Positions 30,310 to 38,810 of a DNA stretch of 60,490 nt are shown piece after piece; position 1 is the first letter of the stretch, and every line of letters starts with the position of its first letter. Source of the stretch: Brevinematales bacterium (GTDB lineage: Bacteria; Spirochaetota; Brevinematia; DTOW01); assembly GCA_026415355.1 (NCBI GenBank), contig JAOAHF010000014.1, positions 1 through 60,490 on the forward strand. The letters run 5' to 3'. Under the pieces are notes generated by a model that worked only from the letters and a program-made list of their open reading frames with translations, was not told the origin of the DNA and did not search any database. The translations under genes and the position numbers were made by a program.

Positions 30310-31161
30310 ATGGTAGCTATCACCCAAAATCCATATCTCCTTAGCATACTTTACCACATAGGATTTAATAACATAAAGTTTCTTAATGAAAATCTAAATA
30401 CTCAACCGAATGAAGAAATAATAATAGTAGATGACATAAACAAACTTAGCATCCTAAGAAGAAAAATAAGTTTTGAAAATACAAATATTCTAGCATTTGT
30501 TTCTGGATTACCAAATAATCTAAACTCAAAAAAAGGTGAAAAAATTTTTTTGTTATGCTTTGAAAGCATATTCAAAAATTTAACAGCAAAAGACTTTATC
30601 GGCAATCTATCAAAAAATTTAACAAATGATAATGCAAATATATACAGAGATACAGCAACAATAGAAGGTGATATAAGAAATACTCCTGAAGAAGCACTAG
30701 ACAATATAATATCATTTATGGAATACTTTGAGATAGAAAATGAAGTTGATATAAATGATGTAATAATAGCATCATCTGAGGTTATAGACAACATAATAGA
30801 AGCAACAATAAATATAAGTAGCATAAACGTAAAGATACTAATTGACTTAATAAAAACGGATAATTTGTTCATAATCAGAATAGGTGATTATCTCGGATTA
30901 GCAGACGTAAGTAGTATATCAAGATCGCTTGTAAGAAAGGAAATCGAAAGTAATCATGCATACAGCAGCTTTTTTAGCAGTAGAGGTAGAGGATATACTT
31001 TGATAAAACAAACATCTGATATGGTAATAACTAGAATAACAAGTCCAAACAGTTATAGGAAGTACAACTTTGAAAACCCATTTACAGAAACATCTTTGGT
31101 ATACTTTCTGAACCACAAATCAAACATTCCTAAGTTAGGAACAGTTATTGAGTATATTTAA
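30310..31161 (+). CDS. Unknown protein with degenerate GHKL ATPase-like domain
   Basis: 283 residues from ATG 30310 (GTG 30304 is possible). Residues 1-90 look like a Rossmann-type receiver-like segment (EEIIIVDDINKL). Residues about 130-265 resemble the RsbW/SpoIIAB kinase fold: an N-box-like ASSEVIDNIIEA, a G1-box-like IRIGDYLGLAD and a G2-box-like SSRGRGYTLIKQTSDMVI. Several ATP-site residues differ from the consensus, so it may bind nucleotide weakly or not at all. An anti-sigma or partner-switch role is a possibility only. Ends 5 nt before the tRNA-Ser 3' end on the opposite strand. Confidence 0.7.
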   Translation: MVAITQNPYLLSILYHIGFNNIKFLNENLNTQPNEEIIIVDDINKLSILRRKISFENTNILAFVSGLPNNLNSKKGEKIFLLCFESIFKNLTAKDFIGNLSKNLTNDNANIYRDTATIEGDIRNTPEEALDNIISFMEYFEIENEVDINDVIIASSEVIDNIIEATINISSINVKILIDLIKTDNLFIIRIGDYLGLADVSSISRSLVRKEIESNHAYSSFFSSRGRGYTLIKQTSDMVITRITSPNSYRKYNFENPFTETSLVYFLNHKSNIPKLGTVIEYI

Positions 31162-31166
31162 GATTT

Positions 31167-31255
31167 CGGAGGGGGAGGGATTCGAACCCCCGGTACCCTG
31201 AGAAGGGTACTGTAGTTTTCAAGACTACTGCCTTCGTCCGCTCGGCCACCCCTCC
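31167..31255 (-). tRNA. tRNA-Ser (UGA)
   Basis: 89-nt class II tRNA. Acceptor stem GGAGGGG/TCCCTCC (one G-U at 7-66), discriminator G, D-arm GCC...GGC, anticodon loop CTTGAAA with anticodon TGA, long variable stem GTACCCT/AGGGTAC and T-arm GGGGG-TTCGAAT-CCCCC. CCA is not encoded. Its first G is also the last base of the rplC TAG stop codon, so it must be cut from the tuf-rpsJ-rplC transcript by RNase P. Confidence 0.97.
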
Positions 31256-31908
31256 TACTTAACAGCAAGAGACTTTTTAATAGCCTCTCTTACTATCACA
31301 AAACTTCCATTATATCCAGGAATTGATCCTTTAACAAGCATCAAATTCTTCTCTTTATCAATATAGACAACCTCAAGATTCTGTACCGTAACTTTGGTAC
31401 CTCCCATTCTACCAGCCATTTTCTTTCCCTTCCAAACCTTTGCTGGGAATGTGTGCTGACCTATAGAACCCGGTCTCCTATGAAAAACCGACTGACCATG
31501 AGAATCAGGAGCTCCTGAGAATCCCCATCTCTTCATAACACCTTGGAATCCTCTACCTTTAGAGTATCCACTAACATCAACAAACTTAACCCCTTCAAGA
31601 TAAGAAACATCTAGAATATCACCCTTATTAAACTTTGAAGGATCATCAACTCTAAACTCTTTTATTATAGCTGGCTTCAAAACTACCTTGTATTTTGTTT
31701 TATCCGTTTTATCTCTAACTTTGTGCTTAACTGAACCAAATCCAAGTTGTATAGCATTATACCCATCTTTATCTTTAGTTCTCACTTGTAATACTGGACA
31801 TGGGCCTATCTCTATAACCGTTACCGGAACAACACTTTCACCTAGAAAAACTTGAGTCATACCTGCTTTTTTACCTATAAGACCTTTACCAGTAAAAGAT
31901 TTTCCCAT
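31255..31908 (-). CDS. rplC: Ribosomal protein L3 (uL3)
   Basis: Early-assembling large-subunit protein near the peptidyl transferase centre. 217 residues from the ATG at 31908 (MGKSFTGKGLIGKKAGMTQV), preceded by GGAGG; an upstream frame to 31935 is not needed. The central loop motif GFQGVMKRWGFSGAPDSHGQ, HRRPGSIGQ and the PAKVWKGKKMAGRMG segment are all present. The stop codon TAG ends on the first nucleotide of tRNA-Ser. rplD, which follows rplC in nearly all bacteria, is absent. Confidence 0.98.
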   Translation of the reverse strand: MGKSFTGKGLIGKKAGMTQVFLGESVVPVTVIEIGPCPVLQVRTKDKDGYNAIQLGFGSVKHKVRDKTDKTKYKVVLKPAIIKEFRVDDPSKFNKGDILDVSYLEGVKFVDVSGYSKGRGFQGVMKRWGFSGAPDSHGQSVFHRRPGSIGQHTFPAKVWKGKKMAGRMGGTKVTVQNLEVVYIDKEKNLMLVKGSIPGYNGSFVIVREAIKKSLAVK

Positions 31909-31939
31909 ACTTTCCTCCCAAAACAGGGTAATCACCCCT

Positions 31940-32248
31940 TTAATCCTGTTTTATCTCAACATCTACTGAAGGTAATATCTCCAATCTCAATAGAGCATCA
32001 ATTACTTCTTGAGACGGCTCAATTATATCTATTAACCTTCTGTGTAACCTATACTCAAAGTGTTCTCGCGAATCTTTATCTATGTGTGGTGATCTCAAGA
32101 CAGTATATCTTTTAATTTTCGTAGGTAGGGGTATGGGGCCTACAACATTAGCCCCAACATTCTTCACGACATTACAGATATCTTTAGCCGTTTTGTCTAT
32201 AACTTCAGCATCGTATGATTTCAACTTAACTCTAATTCTAGAAACCAT
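31940..32248 (-). CDS. rpsJ: Ribosomal protein S10 (uS10)
   Basis: Small-subunit head protein of 102 residues, which also serves as NusE in antitermination. Begins [17 protein letters not shown] and contains [33 protein letters not shown] upstream of the ATG. Lies between tuf (11 nt upstream) and rplC, the usual beginning of the S10 operon, which stops abruptly after rplC here. Confidence 0.98.
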   Translation of the reverse strand: MVSRIRVKLKSYDAEVIDKTAKDICNVVKNVGANVVGPIPLPTKIKRYTVLRSPHIDKDSREHFEYRLHRRLIDIIEPSQEVIDALLRLEILPSVDVEIKQD

Positions 32249-32259
32249 AGTTTATCCCA

Positions 32260-33450
32260 TTACTCAATAATCTCGGTAACAACACCAGCACCTACAGTCT
32301 TACCACCTTCTCTTATAGCAAACCTAAGTCCCTTCTCCATAGCAACGGGATAAATAAGCTCAACCTCAACGTTAACATTATCGCCTGGCATAACCATTTC
32401 ACCTGGTATTTTTGTGACTGTTCCAGTAACATCAGCAGTTCTGAAGAAGAATTGAGGCCTGTAACCTGCAAAGAATGGAGTATGTCTTCCACCTTCTTCT
32501 TTTTTCAACACATATATTTCTGCCTTAAACTTCTTATGAGGGGTAACAGAACCTGGTTTACAAATAACCTGCCCTCTCCAAACTTCATCCTTTCCTATAC
32601 CTCTCAGTAGAAGTCCTGCGTTATCTCCTGCTATAGCAGAATCAAGTTCTTTTCTAAACATTTCTATTGATGTAACAACTGTCTTCTTAACTTCATAAGA
32701 AAGACCTACTATCTCAACTTCTTCACCAGGAGTAATTTTACCTCTTTCAACCCTACCTGTAACAACAGTTCCTCTACCAGATATGGAGAATATATCTTCA
32801 ACAGGCATCAAGAATGGTTTATCAATCTCTCTAACTGGCTCTGGAATATACTTATCAAGAGCCTCAATTAGTTCGATAATACATTTACCATCACCAGCTG
32901 GATCTGGGTTTGTCATTGCTTTGTAAGCAGACCCTCTTATGATAGGAACTTTATCACCAGGATAACCATATTTCTTAAGCAAATCTCTTACATCTTCTTC
33001 AACAATATCAATTATCTCTGGATCATCAACCATATCAATTTTATTCAAAAAGACAACTATGTAAGGAACACCAACCTGTCTTGCTAGTAGTACATGCTCT
33101 CTTGTTTGAGGCATAACACCATCATTAGCAGCAACAACTAGTATAGCACCATCCATCTGAGCAGCACCAGTAACCATATTTTTAACATAGTCTGCGTGTC
33201 CTGGACAGTCTATATGGGCATAGTGTCTAATATCACTTTCATACTCAATGTGCTGTATCTGAATAGTTATACCCCTTGCCTTTTCCTCAGGAGCATTGTC
33301 AATTTCATCATAGTTCTTCTCTTTAGCATATCCTTTCTTTGCTAAAACTTTTGTAATAGCAGAAGTTAAAGTAGTTTTACCATGGTCAACGTGACCTATA
33401 GTTCCAACATTTATATGAGGCTTCTTCCTCTCAAACTTACCTTCAGCCAT
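32260..33450 (-). CDS. tuf: Elongation factor Tu
   Basis: GTPase that brings aminoacyl-tRNA to the ribosome. 396 residues with G1 GHVDHGKT, switch [14 protein letters not shown]4 NKIDMVDD and the C-terminal beta barrels ([25 protein letters not shown]). GGGAGG before the ATG. A strong promoter is directly upstream, so tuf leads the tuf-rpsJ-rplC-tRNA-Ser transcript. fusA, often upstream, is not here. Confidence 0.99.
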   Translation of the reverse strand: MAEGKFERKKPHINVGTIGHVDHGKTTLTSAITKVLAKKGYAKEKNYDEIDNAPEEKARGITIQIQHIEYESDIRHYAHIDCPGHADYVKNMVTGAAQMDGAILVVAANDGVMPQTREHVLLARQVGVPYIVVFLNKIDMVDDPEIIDIVEEDVRDLLKKYGYPGDKVPIIRGSAYKAMTNPDPAGDGKCIIELIEALDKYIPEPVREIDKPFLMPVEDIFSISGRGTVVTGRVERGKITPGEEVEIVGLSYEVKKTVVTSIEMFRKELDSAIAGDNAGLLLRGIGKDEVWRGQVICKPGSVTPHKKFKAEIYVLKKEEGGRHTPFFAGYRPQFFFRTADVTGTVTKIPGEMVMPGDNVNVEVELIYPVAMEKGLRFAIREGGKTVGAGVVTEIIE

Positions 33451-33481
33451 AAAAACCTCCCAAACAAAATATTTAACTTTA

Positions 33482-33511
33482 ATTATAATAAATTACAAAC
33501 CACTAACACAA
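33482..33511 (-). promoter_or_regulatory. tuf promoter
   Basis: TTGTGT (33506-33511), an 18-nt spacer and a perfect TATAAT (33482-33487). It leaves a leader of about 25 nt containing the GGGAGG ribosome site. Confidence 0.5.
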
Positions 33512-33644
33512 ATTAGATTAAATTTAATTCACCTAAAATCTCAAAAAATACATCAAAACAAATCACAAACTCCCCCACAAAATAACCAGTTCAAAAATTA
33601 CCTAGATCCTGAAATACAGGGATATCCAAAAGTTAGCAAAAGTA

Positions 33645-34048
33645 TCAACTATTTGACACCTTATTCCCTAAACTCAATGGCCAAGGTTCAGGTATAGTAA
33701 GGAAAATCCAGCTACTAAACATCAAGGCAAAATTCTTAAGAAAGTTAATCATTTCAGTTACCTTTTGATCATCAGAAACAAACCAAAAGTTATGCATTAT
33801 TATGGTAACAGGAATAAAAAATAACGTTAAAGATAAAACACCAATCTTGGGGAATAATCCTGTAATAATAGTAACTCCCGCAATTAATAGCAAAATACCT
33901 GTCACAAAAACTTCTATCTCAGGAAAAGGGAACTCCTTGCTTTGGGTATATACAGCAAGTATATTCACAGCTATACAAAATGATTTAAACCATTAAAAAT
34001 ATAATAACCACCCAAAAATAACCTACCAATAAAAAACAGATAAAGTAT
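33645..34048 (-). pseudogene. Broken DoxX-family membrane protein
   Basis: The intact C-terminal part (residues to IPEPWPLSL) matches DoxX: FPEIEVFVTGILLLIAGV, LFPKIGVLSL, IIMHNFWFV, NFLKNFALM. The missing N-terminus, LFFIGRLFLGGYYIFNGLNHF, is in a different frame just upstream. Two lesions separate them from a working gene. The codon 6 nt after a perfect AGGAGG is ATA instead of ATG (34046-34048). A one-base shift at a T-run (33977-33980 on the given strand) leads into a TAG. A -1 slip there would restore the frame, so programmed shifting or a sequencing error remains possible. A GTG at 33968 could start a truncated product. Confidence 0.75.
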
Positions 34049-34145
34049 AAAAATCCTCCTTTCTATTAGGGTATATCATAAAAATATTTTAGTCATAAGT
34101 CAAGAAAAATTCCAAAACATTCACAGCAGTTACTAGTCATACAAA

Positions 34146-34175
34146 TTGAAATGAAAACCAAAAATTATTCATATT
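34146..34175 (+). promoter_or_regulatory. Leaderless promoter of alaS
   Basis: TTGAAA (34146-34151), an 18-nt spacer and CATATT (34170-34175), then exactly 6 nt to the ATG at 34182. Confidence 0.5.
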
Positions 34176-34181
34176 TTGTCT

Positions 34182-36794
34182 ATGAAACAGCTTAGTAGCA
34201 AAGAAATCAGGAAAGAATTTTTGTCTTTTTTTGAAACTAAAGGGCACACGATTGTCGAAAGCAGTCCACTCATACCTGCAGATGACCCTACCCTACTTTT
34301 TACAACGGCTGGAATGGTTCAATTCAAACCATACTTTCTGAGAGAAAAAAAACCTCCGTACACTAGAGCAACTTCAATTCAAAAATGTTTAAGAGCAGGA
34401 GGTAAAGCAAGCGATCTTGAAAATGTAGGTAAAACTCCTAGACATCATACATTTTTTGAAATGCTTGGCAATTTTTCTTTCGGAGATTACTTTAAAAAAG
34501 AAGCAATAGAATTTGCCTGGGAATTCGTTACAGAAGTAGTTGGAATAGATAAAAACTCTCTCTGGATAAGCATATATAAAGATGACAATGAAGCATTTGA
34601 AATATGGAATAAACACATTGGTATTGAAAGTGATAGAATTATAAGATTAGGCGAAAAGGATAACTTTTGGGGACCACCAGGAGACGAAGGACCTTGCGGA
34701 CCTTGCTCGGAAATTTACATAGATTTGAGAGATGTATGGGGATACAACAAACAAGATTGTAAAACACCTGAAGATTGTGACGGTTTTCTCGAATTTTGGA
34801 ACTTAGTCTTTATGCAGTATTACCAAGACAAAAATGGTAATAGAACAGAACTTGAATTTAAAGGAATAGATACAGGAATGGGTTTAGAAAGACTAGCTAT
34901 GATACTACAAAACAAGAAAAGCGTATACGAAACAGATATATTTGAACCCATCATAACACAAATATCACAAGAAACAGGGAAAAAATATGAAGGAGATAAC
35001 ATATTTGCAATGAATGTAATCGCTGATCACACTAGAGCAATCACATTCGTAGGTGCTGAAGGAATATATCCTTCTAACGAAGGCAGAGGATATGTAATAA
35101 GAAGGATATTAAGAAGAGCATTAAGATACGCAGGTAAAATAGGAATAAATGAACCAATAATCTACAAGATTATTGACAGTGTAGTAGAATCTATGGGAGA
35201 CACCTATCCAGAAATAGTCAGTAAAAAAGATAGTATTAAAAAAGTTATAAAAGTTGAAGAAGAAAAGTACTTCAAAAACATCTCCAAAGGCATTGAATAC
35301 CTTTCTGAAATAATAAACAAGGCAAAAGATAATAAACATAGCTATATATCCGGAGATGATATATTCAAGCTATATGATTCTCTAGGGTTACCCCTCGATG
35401 TAATTGAAGATGTGTGCAAAGATGAAAAAATAAACATTGACTGGGCCAGGTTTAATGAACTTATGGAAGAACAAAAACAAAGAGGAAAACTCAGCTGGAA
35501 ACGAGATGAAACTTTTGATTTCTCGGTAATATCAAAATTAGAACATTCTACAAAATATGTTGGTGATGAATACTACGAATATGAATCAAAAGTAATTAGA
35601 TTATATGTTAAGAAAGAAAAAACTTTCGCAGAAACAGATAAATTAACCAAAGGGGATATTGGAATAGTAGTAACTGAAGAAACCCCATTTTATGGTGAGG
35701 GCGGAGGTCAAGTAGGGGACATTGGTATAATAACATCCGGTGAAACATCCCTATTAGTAATTGATACCAAAAAAGATAACGACATTTACTTTCACATAGT
35801 AAGTACCGAAGATGGAGAAATACATACCGGAGCAAAGGCAAGAATGATCGTAGACATAAATAGGAAAAGGAATATAGCCAAACATCACACTGCGACTCAT
35901 ATATTACACTCAGCACTGAGGAAAGTATTAGGAGAACATGTAGCTCAAGCAGGATCCCTTGTTAAACCTAATAGGCTTAGATTCGACTTCTCACACTACT
36001 CTTCACTTTCAAGTAATGACATAAAGAATGTGGAAGAAGAAGCAAACGAAATCGTATTAAGAAATATTGAAGTTATAAAAAAGTATATGCCCAAAAATGA
36101 AGCATTAAAAACAGGAGCACTAGCATTTTTCGGAGAAAAATATGGGGACATCGTAAGAATAGTCGAAATACCAGGATTTTCAAAAGAGTTTTGCGGTGGT
36201 ACTCACGTAAATAGAACAGGAGAAATTGGACTTATAAAAATAATTGATGAAAAATCAATAGCATCAGGAATGAGAAGAATAGAAGCAGTTGCAGGTAAAT
36301 CTTCTCTAGATAAGTTTAGAGAATATACCGAAATACTAGAAAATATCTCAAGTACTCTAGGAACAAGCATCGAAAATATACCTCAACGAATACAGTTCCT
36401 TATAAGCAAAATTAAAGAACTAGAGAAGGCAAAATCTTTACCTTCAAAGCAAGTAAGCTTAGAAGAAATACTTCAAGGATACGAAACAATAGGAAAGTAC
36501 AAACTCATATTCAAGGTTTTGAACGATATAGATATAAACTCTTTAGGTGGAATAGTAGATAAAATCAAAGAAAAACTAACTGATGTAATTGTATTCATAA
36601 TATCTCAGAAAGACAACACCATAGGTTTCATCGCAGGAACTAATACAAATATCAACTTAAACAACATCGTAAAAGACTTAAATAAACTAGGTGTAAAAGG
36701 CGGAGGAAGACCTGATTTTGTAAGAGGTGGTATTAACTCATTGGAAGAAATAAACAAAATAAAAGATGAACTGGTAAAAAATATGATAACCTAA
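34182..36794 (+). CDS. alaS: Alanyl-tRNA synthetase
   Basis: Charges tRNA-Ala; 870 residues from the ATG at 34182 (a TTG two codons earlier is in frame but upstream of the predicted transcript start). The class II catalytic core has HTIVESSPLIPADDPTLLFT and FFEMLGNFSFGDYFK. The editing domain has the zinc-site HHTATHILH and CGGTH near residues 565 and 670. The DHHA1 C-terminal domain ends with GVKGGGRPDFVRGG. Length is normal. Monocistronic by position, with no Shine-Dalgarno. Confidence 0.98.
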   Translation: MKQLSSKEIRKEFLSFFETKGHTIVESSPLIPADDPTLLFTTAGMVQFKPYFLREKKPPYTRATSIQKCLRAGGKASDLENVGKTPRHHTFFEMLGNFSFGDYFKKEAIEFAWEFVTEVVGIDKNSLWISIYKDDNEAFEIWNKHIGIESDRIIRLGEKDNFWGPPGDEGPCGPCSEIYIDLRDVWGYNKQDCKTPEDCDGFLEFWNLVFMQYYQDKNGNRTELEFKGIDTGMGLERLAMILQNKKSVYETDIFEPIITQISQETGKKYEGDNIFAMNVIADHTRAITFVGAEGIYPSNEGRGYVIRRILRRALRYAGKIGINEPIIYKIIDSVVESMGDTYPEIVSKKDSIKKVIKVEEEKYFKNISKGIEYLSEIINKAKDNKHSYISGDDIFKLYDSLGLPLDVIEDVCKDEKINIDWARFNELMEEQKQRGKLSWKRDETFDFSVISKLEHSTKYVGDEYYEYESKVIRLYVKKEKTFAETDKLTKGDIGIVVTEETPFYGEGGGQVGDIGIITSGETSLLVIDTKKDNDIYFHIVSTEDGEIHTGAKARMIVDINRKRNIAKHHTATHILHSALRKVLGEHVAQAGSLVKPNRLRFDFSHYSSLSSNDIKNVEEEANEIVLRNIEVIKKYMPKNEALKTGALAFFGEKYGDIVRIVEIPGFSKEFCGGTHVNRTGEIGLIKIIDEKSIASGMRRIEAVAGKSSLDKFREYTEILENISSTLGTSIENIPQRIQFLISKIKELEKAKSLPSKQVSLEEILQGYETIGKYKLIFKVLNDIDINSLGGIVDKIKEKLTDVIVFIISQKDNTIGFIAGTNTNINLNNIVKDLNKLGVKGGGRPDFVRGGINSLEEINKIKDELVKNMIT

Positions 36795-36871
36795 ATTTTT
36801 AATAGATTATGAATTTTCTCGATACAAAAACAAACACTTAAAAAGTATCTCTAAATTCTTTTTGATTATTG

Positions 36872-37942
36872 CTACTTTGAGAAAATGTGTTTCATCATAT
36901 CATCATTCACTATAAATTCTTTAGCCTTATTCTTATAATTTTCATCATGTATCGTTGTAAATCTATGAGGCTTTATACTAGATGCGTTATCAATAGCAAG
37001 TAACCAAGCATTTATGTTAAAGTTATCTTTTTGTACGAACTTCCAAAATCCTGTTCTTTCAAGCATATCTACTACAATGTTCTTTCTAGGATTATCTTGT
37101 ATATTTACCATAATGTACGTTGCTATACCTACTTGTATTCCGTGTAAGTGAGGATTAGGTAATATTTTGTCAAGAGCATGAGAAATTAGATGTTCAGATC
37201 CACTTGCTGGAGCGCTATCTCCTTCTATTTCCATAGCTATACCACTCATTATGAGAGAATCTATTAATTTGCCCAAAAAATCTTCATCTCTTATGTTTTC
37301 AGTTTCGTAATAAAGAAGACTATCTATAGATTTCTCAGCCACCATCCTAGCAAAATCATCATGATTTATCTTTTTATTTTTTTCTTCAAAATCCAGATCA
37401 TACAAAGCGCTTATCTTTGAAAGAATATCACCTATGCCTGAGTATATGAAACTCTCAGGAGCACTCGATAGTATATTAGTATCTGCTATAACTCCAAACG
37501 GTATTTTTGCTGGCACCGTAGTTCTTTTACCATCTATAATCAGAGAACACAAAGGACTACATATACTATCATTAGAAGGAGCTGTAGGAAATGTTATTAC
37601 AGGTATTTTCCTTATATATCCTACATACTTCGCTATATCTATTACCTTACCTCCACCAACACCCAGTATAACATCAGAATGCTTTATTTTAAAAGCAAGT
37701 TCATATATGTCTTCTATTTTATTTGATTTACCTTCATAAACTTCGTATATGTTTATATTTTTCGATTTTATAGAATTTTGAATACTACTACCAAACATCT
37801 TTTGGATACCTTCTCCATAGAATATCACAACAGAAGATACACCAATGCTGCCTAATACTTCTCCTACTTCATCTTTTAGCCCTCTATATATTTTTAGCAC
37901 ATAAGGTATTGATATTTCTCTAGGTGTCAAAAACTTGTTCAT
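36872..37942 (-). CDS. sn-Glycerol-1-phosphate dehydrogenase family (EgsA/AraM)
   Basis: A 356-residue iron/zinc-dependent dehydrogenase-like protein. NAD-binding is shown by VILGVGGGKVIDIAKYVGY near residue 90 and the FPTAPSNDSICSP loop near 118. Metal-ligand candidates are an upstream aspartate and the histidines in GSEHLISHALD and HLHGIQVGI near 235-255. This combination fits glycerol-1-phosphate dehydrogenase (archaeal EgsA, Bacillus AraM), which makes the unusual sn-1 enantiomer from DHAP, more than glycerol dehydrogenase. The ATGA overlap with the HAD phosphatase gene shows operon coupling. GGAGG precedes the ATG. Confidence 0.82.
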   Translation of the reverse strand: MNKFLTPREISIPYVLKIYRGLKDEVGEVLGSIGVSSVVIFYGEGIQKMFGSSIQNSIKSKNINIYEVYEGKSNKIEDIYELAFKIKHSDVILGVGGGKVIDIAKYVGYIRKIPVITFPTAPSNDSICSPLCSLIIDGKRTTVPAKIPFGVIADTNILSSAPESFIYSGIGDILSKISALYDLDFEEKNKKINHDDFARMVAEKSIDSLLYYETENIRDEDFLGKLIDSLIMSGIAMEIEGDSAPASGSEHLISHALDKILPNPHLHGIQVGIATYIMVNIQDNPRKNIVVDMLERTGFWKFVQKDNFNINAWLLAIDNASSIKPHRFTTIHDENYKNKAKEFIVNDDMMKHIFSK

Positions 37943-38604
37943 AGTACCTCCTTAAGATCTTCCACAATTTTCTTTGTTTCATAATAAATATCAGAGAAAT
38001 CTTTGAATTCAAAGAAACTAATACCTTCATTTTTTAACATATCAGCAAGTTGATGTTTAGCAAAAACATAATCAGCAACTTTCGCAGCATAATAATCCGG
38101 CCTTGAATCTCCGGCAAAAAATAGAAAATTAGCATCTCTCTTTATAATTTCAACAGCTTTTCCTTTATCAACACCAAAAATCTCTGAATAGTATTCTTTA
38201 GTATTGTCAGGTACCATATATATATTCCCGTCTTTGTAGTACCCTGGATTTGCTATAACCTTAACTAAATCAGAAACACCATACTTCTCCATAAGAATAT
38301 CGATATAGTACTTACAACCAGCACTAACTACATAAAAATCCCCAACCTCACTCGTAAACCATTTAATAAACTCAATAGCACTTTTATCTACTGGTATAGA
38401 GATTATATCATTCATAATTGTATCGTAATCTTTATTTATGTTATTAAAAACTATATTCAGAAAATCGACATCTTTTATTTTCTTATCCTGCCATTGTATG
38501 TATAAATCAATATAATCTTTGCCTAAATACTTGTCAATAACTATCCAGTAAAAATCTCTCAGCGATATTGTACCATCAAAGTCAGAGGCAAAAACTATTT
38601 TCAT
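37939..38604 (-). CDS. HAD-superfamily phosphatase, MtnX-like
   Basis: A 221-residue haloacid dehalogenase hydrolase. Motif I is FASDFDGTIS with nucleophile D9 and acid D11. Motif II is the serine/threonine in YVVSAGCKYYI near residue 97. Motif III/IV is FFAGDSRPDYYAAKVADYVFA near 172. The architecture is that of MtnX/SerB-like enzymes with a helical cap. AAAGGAGG precedes the ATG. It overlaps the G1P dehydrogenase by 4 bp, so the likely substrate is related to glycerol or sugar phosphates (inference). No other methionine-salvage genes are near. Confidence 0.83.
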   Translation of the reverse strand: MKIVFASDFDGTISLRDFYWIVIDKYLGKDYIDLYIQWQDKKIKDVDFLNIVFNNINKDYDTIMNDIISIPVDKSAIEFIKWFTSEVGDFYVVSAGCKYYIDILMEKYGVSDLVKVIANPGYYKDGNIYMVPDNTKEYYSEIFGVDKGKAVEIIKRDANFLFFAGDSRPDYYAAKVADYVFAKHQLADMLKNEGISFFEFKDFSDIYYETKKIVEDLKEVL

Positions 38605-38775
38605 ACTACCTCCTTTATTTTTTAGAATTGATATTTAGATTGATAACATTTAGCAAAGTAAAGTTTTTGTAATTAACATTCAATATGAGATAAATCTAAC
38701 AAATCAATCAGCAAAACTCTATACTTTTTGTCAAGAATTAATTACAAAACTCCACGGAAAGGTAATTGTATAATT

Positions 38776-38804
38776 TTATTTTATGTGAACATTTTGATTA
38801 AAAT
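38776..38804 (+). promoter_or_regulatory. Leaderless-type promoter before the epimerase gene
   Basis: Weak TTATTT (38776-38781), a 17-nt spacer and TAAAAT (38799-38804), then exactly 6 nt to the ATG at 38811. Confidence 0.35.
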
Positions 38805-38810
38805 TCAGAT

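Noticed and set aside
33645-33968. Intact DoxX gene starting at the GTG at 33968
   Set aside because: The first membrane helix and the conserved GLNHF are encoded upstream in another frame, so a full-length protein is not encoded.
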